Below, piece after piece: positions 42,355-51,995 of a stretch of DNA of 64,000 nt; the stretch's first letter is position 1; each line of letters opens with the position of its first letter. The notes under the pieces are model-generated. The model searched no databases, was not told where the DNA came from, and saw only the letters and a program-made list of their open reading frames with translations. The position numbers and the translations under genes were made by a program. The stretch covers positions 62,001 through 126,000 of the forward strand of contig JAGGDC010000002.1 of assembly GCA_020809425.1 (NCBI GenBank). The letters run 5' to 3'. Source of the DNA: Candidatus Synoicihabitans palmerolidicus. Its GTDB lineage: Bacteria > Verrucomicrobiota > Verrucomicrobiia > Opitutales > Opitutaceae.

Positions 42355-42387
42355 AAAAAAACGGAGCCCACTGTTGGGGGCTCCGTT
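42355..42387 (-). terminator. Intrinsic terminator of the RRM gene
   Basis: On the minus strand, AACGGAGCCC and GGGCTCCGTT pair around a short loop and are followed by a T-run (the A-run at 42356-42361 on the plus strand). It lies about 40 bases past the RRM stop codon. Confidence 0.9.
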
Positions 42388-42425
42388 GAAAAGGATGTTG
42401 GAACTGGGTTCCGGTTGCTGGTCGC

Positions 42426-42767
42426 TTAGTAGCGATCGCCACGACGGTCGCCGTAGCCACCACCGCCACCGCCACCGCCACGACGGTCGCCGTAGCCACC
42501 GCCACGAGGACGATCTTCCTTCGGACGAGCCTCGTTAACAGTCAAAGCACGACCACCGAAGTCGCGACCGTTCATGCCTTCAGCAGCCTTGGCTGCCTCT
42601 TCGTCGGTCGCCATCGTGACGAACGCGAAACCGCGAGGACGACCGGTAATTTTGTCCATGGCGACGTAAACGTCGGTCACGGAACCGTATTCCGCGAACG
42701 CGTCGCGGAGTTCGTCCTCAGAGGTTTTAAAGGACATGTTACCAACGTAGAGTTTGGATGAGCTCAT
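42426..42767 (-). CDS. RNA-recognition-motif protein with glycine-rich RGG tail
   Basis: The 113-aa product has one RRM with RNP2 KLYVGNM and RNP1 RGFAFVTM, followed by a tail rich in Gly and Arg with two GYGDRRG repeats. Such proteins act as RNA chaperones, often induced by cold, which is known for cyanobacterial relatives and is inference here. The ATG at 42767 gives the conserved start MSSSKLYVGN. A spacer of about 230 bases upstream, containing no gene, may be a long 5' leader, and an intrinsic terminator closes the unit, so it is monocistronic. It is intact. Confidence 0.92.
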   Translation of the reverse strand: MSSSKLYVGNMSFKTSEDELRDAFAEYGSVTDVYVAMDKITGRPRGFAFVTMATDEEAAKAAEGMNGRDFGGRALTVNEARPKEDRPRGGGYGDRRGGGGGGGGYGDRRGDRY

Positions 42768-42999
42768 GATATTTGATGATTTTCGTAGATTCCCGTTTGC
42801 CTGCAGTCCGTTCCCGACCATCGGGTTTCAAATCATCACTAGAGAGCCTTACCCCAACTGACGATCTACCAGTTCCTGTTGCCTAACGTCTTTCCAACAA
42901 ACTATCAGCACACGCTCCGCCCACTCAAACGCAACAACATTCGCGAGGTCGTAAAACTACCTACTTCGCCGCGTTTACCCATGGTTACACATTTGTGAC

Positions 43000-44667
43000 T
43001 CACTGACCGGCATCGGCCGTTTGACGCTCCAACCAGACCGATTGCAAGGGGTGAAGATCGAGCAATGTTGGATACCACCCCTTCACCGCCGGATCGATCG
43101 CGTAGCTCTTGATATACGTGTAGAGTGGAATCACGGGCACTTCCGTCCTCAAAATCGTTTCTAATTCCGCATAAATCGCCGCTCGCTCGGCCGGGTCGCC
43201 CGCCCTCTCGGCTTGACCGAGCAAGGCATCATAACGCGCATTGGACCACCCGGTGCGATTGTTGCCGCCATCTTGTCACCATCAGATCCCAAAAGGTCAT
43301 CGGGATCCGCATAGTCTCCGAGCCAGGCACTCCAAGCCACATCGTAGGACTAATTGTTCATCGTATCCCAATAGACCTTCCACTCCTGATTGTAGAGACG
43401 CACGTCGATCCCCAAATTACTGCGCCACATGGCCTGCAACGCCTCACACACAATCCTGCCCGTATCCGAAGTCGGGTAAAGGATCTCGATCGGCGGCAGC
43501 CCCTCGCCTTCCGGATACCCCGCCTCCGCCAAGAGTGCCCGCGCCGTCTCCACGTCATCTGGAAACAACTGCGGCGCCTTGAACCCCGGCATCTCCGGCG
43601 TAAAACAATGCGCCGATAACTTCACGCCGCGCTGCACTTCGTAAGCCAACCCATCCCGGTCGATCGCCAATGCCAAAACCCGGCGCACCCGCGGATCAGA
43701 CAAATGCGGCTTGCCGAGATTTAAGCGGTGGTAATAGGCCGACGCCAAAAACGGATCCAACCGCAATACATCCCCGCGCTCATCCCGGTAATGGTCTATC
43801 TTGCTCAAAGGCAGACCGTAAGTCACATCCAACTGCCCGGTGCGGAACATGCGCTCCTCCGCATCGGTATTCTCAATTGGGTAAAACCGCACCCCGTCCA
43901 ACCGTACCGCGTCCTTCCCCCAATACGTCGGACTCTTCACCACGTCGATGTGCTGGTTGGGCCTCCACGCGGTCAACACAAACGGCCCGTTACAGACGTA
44001 ATTCTCCGCCCGCGTCCACGCGGTGCCTTTGCGCGACAATCCACCAAACTTCTCCACCGTGGCCAGATGCACCGGATACCATGAATAATGCGTCAACAGC
44101 TGCACGAAGTAGCCGGTCGGGTTCACCAGCGTCACTTGCAGGGTGCGGGCATCCAGCGCCTTGAATCCCGTTTTTTCAAAATCAGTCAGTTCACCCTTAT
44201 GATACGCCTCGGCGCCCTCGACCAGATAGAGATTATAGGCGTATTCAGCACCCAACGACGGCGTCAATCTCCGCTTCCAGGATCCAAGAAAATCCTGTGC
44301 GGTCACCGGATCACCGTTCGACCAACGCGCATCCTCCCGCAAACGAAAAGTATCGACCCGACCATCCTCCGAAATTTCCCAGGATTCCGCCTGCCCTGGC
44401 TGCGGTTCCAGCGTCTTGGGATCCGGAATCACCAGCCCCTCGATCAACGAGCGGATAACCGTGCTCTCGGGCCGCCCGGTCACTGTCTGCGGATCCAAAT
44501 CCGACGGTTCCGTCCCGATGGAAAGGTGCAAAATATTGCCCTTCGCATCCGCCTGCGACCCCTTGCGCTTCGCGCCCCCCCCCCGACCCTAAAATGGCCA
44601 GCCCCAGTAAACCAATCAAGCCCGCCGCTACCCAACGTGGACTCAAAATCTGTAATTTCATCTTCAT
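43000..44667 (-). pseudogene. Oligopeptide ABC transporter substrate-binding protein, decayed
   Basis: An OppA-like periplasmic binding protein is spread over three frames. From ATG 44667 a signal peptide (PRWVAAGLIGLLGLAILG) is followed by a frameshift at a run of ten C bases (44575-44584). The main body (LSIGTEPSDLDPQTVTGRPE, PVTAQDFLGSWKRRL, YVCNGPFVLTAWRPNQHIDV, DPRVRRVLALAIDRDGLAYE) ends at a TAG at 43350, then SYDVAWSAWLGDYADPDD continues after the stop, shifts again near 43270, and ends with VPVIPLYTYIKSYAIDPAVK at 43000. The ATG overlaps the thioesterase stop (ATGA), so the genes were coupled. Permease genes are not in the window. Confidence 0.88.
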
Positions 44668-45080
44668 CAAATACGGCAATTTTCACGCCCGTCCGCCGGG
44701 ATTGGCACCGCACGGTTCATCTTTAAGTTAATTAGCGCATAATCGCAAAAGCCATCACACGAACGCTTCCGCTGCGGGAGTCGATCAATCTCAAACGCCA
44801 CCCGGCACCCCGTCTCCGTCAAGTGCTCCACCCAACAACGCACCACCATGCGGTCCCCCATACCCAAGGGGCGTTTGTAGTTAACCGTCGACGAGGTCAT
44901 ATACCACCCCAGTCCCCGCGCAGCGAAGTCCATCATCGACATTCCATAGTCCCGCTCCATCTGCACAAAACAGGCTGCCAACATATAGTCCAAATACCGC
45001 GTGCTGTGCACATGTTGGTAGAGATCGATGTCATCCGGGCGCACATCCAACTCAGTTTCGGATTTTGAATACACATTCAT
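44667..45080 (-). CDS. Acyl-CoA thioesterase (hot-dog fold, 4HBT type)
   Basis: The 137-aa protein resembles YbgC/FadM-type thioesterases: the catalytic Asp/His region is DIDLYQHVHSTRYLDYMLAA, followed by the long hot-dog helix and the strands with GWYMTSSTVNYKRPLGMGD. The substrate is not predictable. It overlaps the upstream S4 gene by four bases (ATGA) and the downstream peptide-binding gene likewise, forming a three-gene coupled unit. It is intact. Confidence 0.85.
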   Translation of the reverse strand: MNVYSKSETELDVRPDDIDLYQHVHSTRYLDYMLAACFVQMERDYGMSMMDFAARGLGWYMTSSTVNYKRPLGMGDRMVVRCWVEHLTETGCRVAFEIDRLPQRKRSCDGFCDYALINLKMNRAVPIPADGRENCRI

Positions 45081-45502
45081 GGGGAAAAAGAATCGCCAAA
45101 CACGTCATCCAACAGCCGCCGATCCCGCTTGGTCGGCCGCCCCGCGCCCCGCTCTCGAGCCAACACCTGCTGCACCTGGGTTTCCTTGACCCGTTCGAAC
45201 GCCTCCGGAGGCGTTCGGTCTTCACAGAACTCAGGTACCACCTTGGCGCCGACCCGCGCTTTCGGCACCCCGCGGACCACCAAGGTCCGCACCAAGAGTC
45301 CATCCGTCACCGTCACCACATCATCACTACATACTTCGCGCGATGGCTTTGCCTCGATTTCGCCGATTTTGATCCTGCCATCCCGGCAGGCTGCCGTCGC
45401 TTGTGCCCGGGTTTTGAATACCCGCACCCACCACAACCAGCGATCAAGCCGGCAGGATTCAACGGAGGAGGGCGAAATCGTCGATGAGGAGCGCAAAACC
45501 AA
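45077..45502 (-). CDS. S4-domain RNA-binding protein (Hsp15-like)
   Basis: The 141-aa product has an N-terminal S4 fold (CRLDRWLWWVRVFKTRAQAT, CRDGRIKIGEIEAKPSREVC) and a C-terminal basic tail with GAGRPTKRDRRLLDDV, matching Hsp15-type proteins that bind stalled 50S subunits. No ATG is available; a TTG at 45502 or a downstream non-ATG start must be used. It leads the S4-thioesterase-peptide binding unit. It is intact. Confidence 0.85.
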   Translation of the reverse strand: MVLRSSSTISPSSVESCRLDRWLWWVRVFKTRAQATAACRDGRIKIGEIEAKPSREVCSDDVVTVTDGLLVRTLVVRGVPKARVGAKVVPEFCEDRTPPEAFERVKETQVQQVLARERGAGRPTKRDRRLLDDVFGDSFSP

Positions 45503-45562
45503 AACGGGCGCCAGCCTGCTCCGGTCACCGCCCGCTGATAAACTGAACTGGGATCTTCCGGT

Positions 45563-46069
45563 CTACGCAGACGATCCGCGCCGCAACTCCTTGCTGAGCC
45601 AGCGCGCCAACAAATCTTTCTCGTAACGCAACGGATCCCGATCACTGGCCCGGACTGTATACATGAAACCCATATCTCGCAGCTTGCGGTTGCCTTCCGA
45701 GATCACCGTGCCCGCTTCGTTCGTGAGGCGGAAGCTCAGATCAATCCGGGGCGGATACAGATCTTTCACGATACGCACGTCCTGAGCACTCGAACCGCGC
45801 CACGGTTCAAATTCCCCCGCCATGTCGACATCGGTAATCACGATCGTTAATTTCTCCCCCGCCTTGAGGCGCGACTCGGCCCGATTTTCAAGAAAACGGG
45901 TAATTTCATTAATGATGGATTCCCGGCCTCGTTCGAGAAATGAATAGGAGTCCGAGAAGTCGGTGAAGTTGTCCGTGTCGACGAAATTTACTTCCCCCGC
46001 CGACGCCGGTTCCGCCGAGAGAAATCCGGCGAACAACCCGAGTGTAACGAGTAAGATTGGTGTTTTCAT
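45563..46069 (-). CDS. DUF3016-type exported protein
   Basis: The 168-aa product has a signal peptide (TPILLVTLGLFAGFLSAEPA) and a DUF3016 domain: VNFVDTDNFTDFSDSYSFLE, LTIVITDVDMAGEFEPWRG, VRIVKDLYPPRIDLSFRL and RDPLRYEKDLLARWLSKEL. The family has no established function. The frame is open further upstream, but the ATG at 46069 yields the signal peptide. It is intact and transcribed away from the gene at 46310. Confidence 0.88.
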   Translation of the reverse strand: MKTPILLVTLGLFAGFLSAEPASAGEVNFVDTDNFTDFSDSYSFLERGRESIINEITRFLENRAESRLKAGEKLTIVITDVDMAGEFEPWRGSSAQDVRIVKDLYPPRIDLSFRLTNEAGTVISEGNRKLRDMGFMYTVRASDRDPLRYEKDLLARWLSKELRRGSSA

Positions 46070-46309
46070 AGTCAGTGTTCTTACCCGTTTACGACCGGCG
46101 TTTCCGGTCGATTGTTTCATCCCCTCCCTACCTCCAATCATCGTACTTCCGTCCGTTTCAGCCCTCCTCATATTCACCCAAGTCGTTGCCCCGGAATCAT
46201 CGGGAGGCTCTCTACAACTTTCCTGATTTTTTTCGTTCACCCCGCTTTCAATTCCTTCGGTTTCGCTTACGCTCTACCGAGCCGCCACCCCGTATCCCGC
46301 CTCCCATCC

Positions 46310-46582
46310 ATGTTTGCCAATTTCCTCCCCTTCCGACGCTCCGATCGCGCGAGAGAACACGATCTGGCCTTTGTGCGAGAGGTCACCGTCAAACGGCCTG
46401 TCAGGCGTAGCCGTCGATCCGAAGGACTGTTGATCATCGGCTGGGCCCTCATCGCCGGAAAAACTTGGGGCACCTTTGAGCTCGTTGAAAAATACGGCAT
46501 GCCTTTCAACCCGTGGTGGATCGTGCTGCCGACACTGGCCGCTACTCTCCTTTGCACGTGGGTCTACCTGCGACGCAATTGA
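46310..46582 (+). CDS. Small two-helix membrane protein
   Basis: The 90-aa product has a basic N-terminal half and two hydrophobic segments (GLLIIGWALIAGKTWGTFEL and WWIVLPTLAATLLCTWVYL). Its family is not recognised. It is considered real because its TGA overlaps a TTG start of the DUF5069 gene (TTGA), and the codon pattern matches neighbouring genes. Confidence 0.6.
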   Translation: MFANFLPFRRSDRAREHDLAFVREVTVKRPVRRSRRSEGLLIIGWALIAGKTWGTFELVEKYGMPFNPWWIVLPTLAATLLCTWVYLRRN

Positions 46583-47043
46583 CGCCTCGCCTTCACCCCC
46601 TTTGGCTACCGGCCATTCCCGGACTCCGCAGCCCCTACTCCCCCATCGGACGACTCCTCTATGTCGGGCGCATGTTTGATAAAATTCGGCTCCACCACCA
46701 ATGCGCCCTTCCCTCGGATTACCATCCGTCTCTGGGCATCGGGCTCGACGGCCGCGCCTCGGCCTTTCTCGGCGTCGACTACCCTGCCATCGTCAATCGC
46801 GTGCTGGAAGGCGGCACCGACGAGGAGATTCTCTCCTGGGCCTTCCAGACCGGCGTAGCACGCAGTGAACACGACTGCATGATTTGGAGCCGCTTTATGC
46901 AGAAACTCGGTTGACGCGACGATCGCTCCGCGTTCCTGAGTCGGCGCATCGCCGAAAACGGTTTCACCGACCGCGGCATCGAAACATTTTGTGATTTGAT
47001 CGAGGTCGACGAAGGTCGCCCCATCGGGGACCCCGATGCCTGA
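46579..47043 (+). pseudogene. DUF5069 protein, copy 1, with in-frame TGA
   Basis: The TTG at 46579 begins a DUF5069 protein (LPAIPGLRSPYSPIGRLLYV, RMFDKIRLHHQCALPSDYH, FLGVDYPAIVNRVLEGGTDE). A TGA at 46912-46914 stands at the usual tryptophan (FMQKLG-stop-RDDRSAF), and the same frame then continues with RIAENGFTDRGIETF and IEVDEGRPIGDPDA to a TGA at 47043, which overlaps the gluconokinase start. The truncated product lacks about 40 residues. A second DUF5069 gene is at 51552. Confidence 0.85.
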
Positions 47044-47567
47044 ATCCTCGCTGACTTCCTCGCCAACTCCTCTCGCCTTAATTGTGATGGGCGTATGCGG
47101 GACCGGAAAATCTACCATCGGTGAGAAACTCGCTCACGACCTCGGGTGGACCTACGCCGACGCCGACGATTTCCATCCCCCGGCCAACGTCGCAATCATG
47201 CGGGCCGGCACACCACTCACGGACGCCGATCGCGCCCCTTGACTCACAACCTTGCGTAACCTTCTGGCCCAACATCACGCCGCCGGCACCGGTATCGTGC
47301 TCGCCTGCTCCGCCCTCAAAGCCACCTACCGCCGGCAACTCACTCCGCCCGCCGGCGCCGTTCACTTCGTATTCCTTCACGGCACTCACGAGTTACTCTC
47401 CTCCCGTCTCAACGCCCGCGCGGACCACTACATGCCCCCCTTCCTTGCTCGATTCCCAACTCGCCATTCATCGAGGCGCCTGCCCGCGACGAGGCTATTT
47501 GGTGTGACGTCGCCCTCTCTCCTGCCCAAATCGTCTCCGAAATCCTGACGCACCTGCGGACTCGCTG
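47036..47567 (+). pseudogene. gntK: Gluconokinase, decayed
   Basis: GntK phosphorylates gluconate. The P-loop VMGVCGTGKSTIGEKLA and the following GWTYADADDFHPPANV are typical. A TGA at 47240-47242 replaces the conserved tryptophan in DADRAPW, and the frame then continues with LRNLLAQHHAAGTGIVLACS and FVFLHGTHELLSSRL. A frameshift near 47430 follows, and the C-terminus (LDSQLAI, then IVSEILTHLRTR) ends at 47567. Two lesions. It was coupled to DUF5069. Confidence 0.85.
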
Positions 47568-47613
47568 ACCCGTCTCGACATCGCCCGCCAAACCCGTGAG
47601 CGTTTCAACGCCC

Positions 47614-50012
47614 ATGAAAGTTGCCCGCTTGATCCGTTGGTTCGGTCTGATTCTCTGTGCAGTCTGTCTACTGCTCTTGGCCGCATTCGCTTGGGCATGG
47701 ACCCGGGTGAAAAACAGTCTGCCGCCTCTCGAGGGCGAGCTTCCGCTGGCCGACCTCTCCGCTCCCGCCACCCTCGCCCGCGACGATCAAGGCATCGTCA
47801 CCATCAAGGCTGCCACCCAGGCCGACGCCATTCGGGCCCTTGGTTTCGCCCACGGTCAGGACCGCTTCTTTCAAATGGACCTGCTGCGCCGCCGCGCCGC
47901 AGGTGAACTCTCCGCTCTCTTGGGCGAAATCGCCCTGCCGGTCGACCGCGCCAGCGTCGTGCATCGATTCCGCGATTTGGCCAAAACCGCGCTGGCCAAC
48001 GAACCCGCCGCCCGCCGGGAAATCTTCGCGGCCTACACTGCTGGCGTGAACGCAGGATTGGCGTCTCTACCGAGCGCACCATGGGAATACACCCTGCGCA
48101 GAGATGAGCCGCTCGCATGGCAACCCGAGGACTGCTTCCTCGTCTTCTACGCCATGGTGCTGGATGCGCGGGATTCCACCGGCGAATATGAACTCAACCT
48201 CTCCACGATCCGCGACGTCATGGGCGCAAAAGCGGTCGATTTTTTCAATCCACTCATCGGTCCAGCCGACAGCGCTCTGGACGGCTCCACCGCCGTCTTG
48301 CCCCCACCCCCGAGCCCCAGGGTTGTAGACCTGCGCTCCGTGGGCCTGTCCACCGAGCCAGAGGAGGAAACCACGGCATTGCCCGTGGAACGACCCTCCA
48401 TCGGATCCAACGCATGGGTTCTACCCGGCGACTCCACCACACATACCGCCGCTCTGCTCGCCGGCGATCCGCACCTGCCTCTCGGCATACCCAACATCTG
48501 GTATCGCGCCAGTTTGGCGTGGAACGTCCCGGATGATTCCCCTCATCGCGTCATCGGTGCGAGTCTTCCCGGGGTGCCGGGCATCATCATTGGGAGCAAC
48601 GGTCACATCGCATGGTCATTCACCAGCGCCTTGATCGATGACGGCGATCTCGTTGCCATCGACCTCAACCAAGTCGCCCCGGAACTCCTCTATCATCAAG
48701 GCTCCAAATCCCTCGAAGTCGAATCACACGTCGACACGATCGAAGTGCGAGGCGGGGAACCTGAAACAGTGGAATCAATCTGGCCCGTATTCGGCCCCAT
48801 CGCAGGTCGGAACGCTCTAGGTAAATCCCTCGCTTTCAAATGGGTGTTTCATGACCCCGTCGTCGCAAATTTCGCCCTGCTGGGTCTGCAAACCGCCTCC
48901 GATGTGGAAAGCGCCATCGCCGCTTCGGCCGGAATGCCGCAACACAATATTTTTGTGGTCGACGCCCAAGGAAACGCCGCCTGGACCGTCATCGGAAAAA
49001 TTCCTCGCCGCTTCGGTTTCAATGGACGCTTTCCCGTGTCATGGACCTACGGAGACCGCGGGTGGAACGGCTACCTCGACGCCTCCGAACGCCCCGTCGT
49101 CCGCGCCGCCCCCGGTCAATCCCTCTGGTCCGGCAACCAACGCCAGATCGGTGGCGAAGCGCTGACCCGCATCGGCGACTCCGGCTTCAGCGATCCTGAA
49201 CGCGCGGCCCAGATCGAACGCGGCTTGGCCGCTCTTTCCACGCCCGTCACCCCCGCCGATTTCCTGGCCATCCAACTCGACGACCACGCAACCACGCAGA
49301 GTGGGTGCTGCGTTGGCGCGATCTCCTGCTGGAAACGCTTGATCGCGCCGAGACCGAGGACGACCAATTCACTGAATTCCGGCGTCTGATCGAAACCTGG
49401 GATGAGCACGCCGCCGTCGACGCCGTCGGATATCGGCTGCTGCGCGCCTGGCGTGGCAAATTGAAATGGATGACCCTCGAACCCATCTTCGCCGCCTGCC
49501 AACGAGTGAACCCGGAATTCAACTACTGGGGTCTGCGCACCGAGGCCGCCTTATAGGCGCTGCACCGCGACCAGCCCGAACATCTGGTGCTGCCCGCCTA
49601 CGGGTCCTGGGATGCTCTTCGTCTCGCTGCCGCGTGCGGCGTGATCGAGGATTTGCAGAGCGAGGGCATCGCACTGGCCGACGCCACATGGGGCGAAGCC
49701 AATCGCCTTCGAATGAACCACCCTTTCGGCCATATCCTGCCGTCCTTCATCAGTGACTGGTTGAATATGCCGCCCACTCCACAATCGGGCGATTCCCGGA
49801 TGCCTCGCGTCGCACGCCCCGGTCACGGCGCCTCCTTGCGCATGGTGGTCGCACCAGGCCACGAAGCAGACGGTATCTTCCACCTGCCCGATGGCCAAAG
49901 CGGCAACCCACGCTCACTCTACTACCGGGCCGGTCATGAGGCTTGGGTCAAAGGTACCGCATCCCCCTTTCTGCCCGGTGAGCCCGAACACACGCTCACG
50001 CTCATCCCGTAA
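47614..50012 (+). pseudogene. Penicillin acylase family Ntn-hydrolase, decayed
   Basis: A membrane-anchored or exported N-terminus (LIRWFGLILCAVCLLLLAAF) precedes the alpha chain (IRALGFAHGQDRFFQMDLLR). The nucleophile serine starts the beta chain in RPSIGSNAWVLPGDST, followed by AALLAGDPHLPLGIPN and GVPGIIIGSNGHIAW. The frame shifts near 49297, a TAG replaces a probable Gln codon at 49554-49556, and the last part (LHRDQPEHLVLPAYGSWD, NHPFGHILPSFISDWL) ends at 50012. The family cleaves amides such as penicillins or acyl-homoserine lactones; the substrate here is unknown. Confidence 0.87.
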
Positions 50013-50132
50013 TCGCACTGGGCTTTGAGAGGAGGGCTGGCGCTCGCCAACTCATCCGCAAATGCACATTGCACCTCGAGCGGCTTTGAGGTGCCATGAC
50101 CTGCAGCCCGATCAGCGGGTGCATTCCTTCGC

Positions 50133-50852
50133 GTGAAAGCTAAACTCAAGCCCGCCGCCAAAAGCTACTCCGTCTATTTCGGCGGAGAACTTTTCGACAT
50201 TAAACACCTTGTAGGCAACGCTTACATGGCCGAAGCCATCTACGAGAAATCGCACGGAAAATTCCTCTGCCACCTCCCTCAGGATTTTGAACTACGTGGC
50301 CTCAATCCTCACGTTATCCGCGACCAGGATATCACCGCCCTCTTCGAGTCCGATCTCGCTATCTTCAACTTCGATGGCACCGAGTTGGACAGCGGCACCG
50401 TCGTCGAATTCATGTTGGCCAAGTTTGCCGATATCCCGACCGTCATTCTGCGCACCGACCTTCGTGCCGCCGGCGACCAAGGCAGTGCCCGCCACGACCC
50501 GTGGAATCTCATGGCCAGCTTCTACCCCCGCACCGAAGTGGTGCGCGCCGCCAGCCTCATCGACTACCGCGTCCTTCAAAAACCCCGCCTGCGCAAAGTG
50601 CCCGACGACATCACTCGCCTCGTCGGTCAACACGCTTCCGCCACCGCATCCATCATTTGTGATCGCCTTGCCACTCAAGTCGTCCGGGCTCTCAATCGAG
50701 TCATCAAACTGCCCCCGGCCATGCCTAAGGAACTTCGCCCCGACGTCTACGCCTGGCTCGCCCTCATGCCCGGCCTCAAGGGCAAGAAGAAGGAGCTGCG
50801 CACTCACCTCGCCAAACTTCTCGAAACCAAAATCCTTCGCGGCGTCCTCTGA
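50133..50852 (+). CDS. Nucleoside 2-deoxyribosyltransferase-like protein
   Basis: The 239-aa product starts at a GTG (50133) and has the family pattern: SYSVYFGGELFDIKHLVGN, an Asp-rich nucleoside-binding part DLAIFNFDGTELDSGTVVEF with the catalytic Glu region, and ADIPTVILRTDLRAAG. The C-terminal 90 residues are an extra helical region not needed for the fold. It may take part in nucleoside turnover together with the next gene, upp, 53 bases downstream. It is intact. Confidence 0.75.
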   Translation: MKAKLKPAAKSYSVYFGGELFDIKHLVGNAYMAEAIYEKSHGKFLCHLPQDFELRGLNPHVIRDQDITALFESDLAIFNFDGTELDSGTVVEFMLAKFADIPTVILRTDLRAAGDQGSARHDPWNLMASFYPRTEVVRAASLIDYRVLQKPRLRKVPDDITRLVGQHASATASIICDRLATQVVRALNRVIKLPPAMPKELRPDVYAWLALMPGLKGKKKELRTHLAKLLETKILRGVL

Positions 50853-50905
50853 ATTCGACTTCCCTCTCACCCTTCAACCGTCAACGCCTCCCGGTCATAC
50901 CTCAC

Positions 50906-51505
50906 TTGCTCCACCACCCGCTCGCCTCCCACGTCCTCACTCACCTGCGCGACCGCACCACCAAACCCGCCACCTTCCGCACTCTCAGTCATCAGATCGG
51001 TCTGATGCTCGCTCTCGAAGCCACCAAAGACTTGCCCACCGACGTTAAGACCATCGAGACCCCTCTCGAAACCATGAACGGCTCCGTAATCGGTGAACAA
51101 CTCGTGGTCGTCCCCATCCTGCGCGCCGGTCTAGGCATGCTCCAATCTTACACCGATCTCTTCCCCAAAGTCAGCGTCGGCTACATCGGCCTCGAACGCG
51201 ACACCGCCATCGCCCGCAGCTACTACGGCAAACTGCCCGACGTCACCGGCTGCCGCGTCATCTGCGTTGACCCCATGCTCGCCACCGGCGGATCCGCCGT
51301 CATGGCCGTTGACCTGATCAAAAAAGCCGGCGCAACCGACATCCGCATGGTCACCATCGTCAGTGCTCCGGAAGGCGTGGAGACGTTCGAGTCCGCCCAC
51401 CCCGATATCCCCGTCATCACCGCCTCCATCGATCGTGAACTCAACGACCAAAGCTACATCGTTCCCGGTCTAGGCGAGTTCGGGGACCGCCTGTTCGACA
51501 CCTGA
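50906..51505 (+). CDS. upp: Uracil phosphoribosyltransferase
   Basis: Upp converts uracil and PRPP to UMP. The 199-aa product has the N-terminal HPLASHVLTHLRDRTTKPAT, the GTP-responsive/helical region, VVVPILRAGLGMLQSYTDLF, the PRPP loop VDPMLATGGSAVMAVDLI, and the uracil-binding C-terminus SYIVPGLGEFGDRLFDT. A TTG at 50906 is the probable start; no ATG is in frame. It is intact and likely cotranscribed with the deoxyribosyltransferase-like gene. Confidence 0.95.
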   Translation: MLHHPLASHVLTHLRDRTTKPATFRTLSHQIGLMLALEATKDLPTDVKTIETPLETMNGSVIGEQLVVVPILRAGLGMLQSYTDLFPKVSVGYIGLERDTAIARSYYGKLPDVTGCRVICVDPMLATGGSAVMAVDLIKKAGATDIRMVTIVSAPEGVETFESAHPDIPVITASIDRELNDQSYIVPGLGEFGDRLFDT

Positions 51506-51551
51506 CTTCTTTCCGTATTAGTTTTCGGATACAAAGCCCCCGCAACCCGCC

Positions 51552-51995
51552 ATGAATCTTCGTCGCCCCTGGGACCAGCTCGCCGGCTGCATGTGGCTGC
51601 CTCGCTTCGTCGACAAAACCCGGCTGCATCTCGTTCACGGCCTGCCCAAAGATGTTGCCACCTTCTTTGAGCATCAACTCGCCACCGACGGCGTATTCCT
51701 TAATTTCTTCGATCTTAACCTCGACGACATTGTCGAGTCAGTACGCGCCGCCGGTCCGCAGAGTGACGACACCGTGGCCACGTGGTTTCGCGCTCAACCC
51801 GGCGCTACGCCTCCCCGCATCGCCGCCTGGAACACTCAAGCATTTGATTTGGGCAAACCTGGCCAACCCATGCATCGGTCCTTCAACTGGGCCTGCCGCC
51901 GTTTTTACAACTCCGCCCGCAATCCTCGAATCAATAGCGTCTTCTCTGGCATCGCTTGGGACGAAGGCTACCTGGACGAATTACCCATTTCATGA
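51552..51995 (+). CDS. DUF5069 protein, copy 2
   Basis: The 147-aa product resembles the family of the gene at 46579 (LAGCMWLPRFVDKTRLHLVH, VFLNFFDLNLDDIVESVRA, DDTVATWFRAQPG). Function unknown. It is intact. The stop overlaps the start of the following acetyltransferase gene (ATGA at 51992-51995), so the two are coupled. Confidence 0.8.
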   Translation: MNLRRPWDQLAGCMWLPRFVDKTRLHLVHGLPKDVATFFEHQLATDGVFLNFFDLNLDDIVESVRAAGPQSDDTVATWFRAQPGATPPRIAAWNTQAFDLGKPGQPMHRSFNWACRRFYNSARNPRINSVFSGIAWDEGYLDELPIS

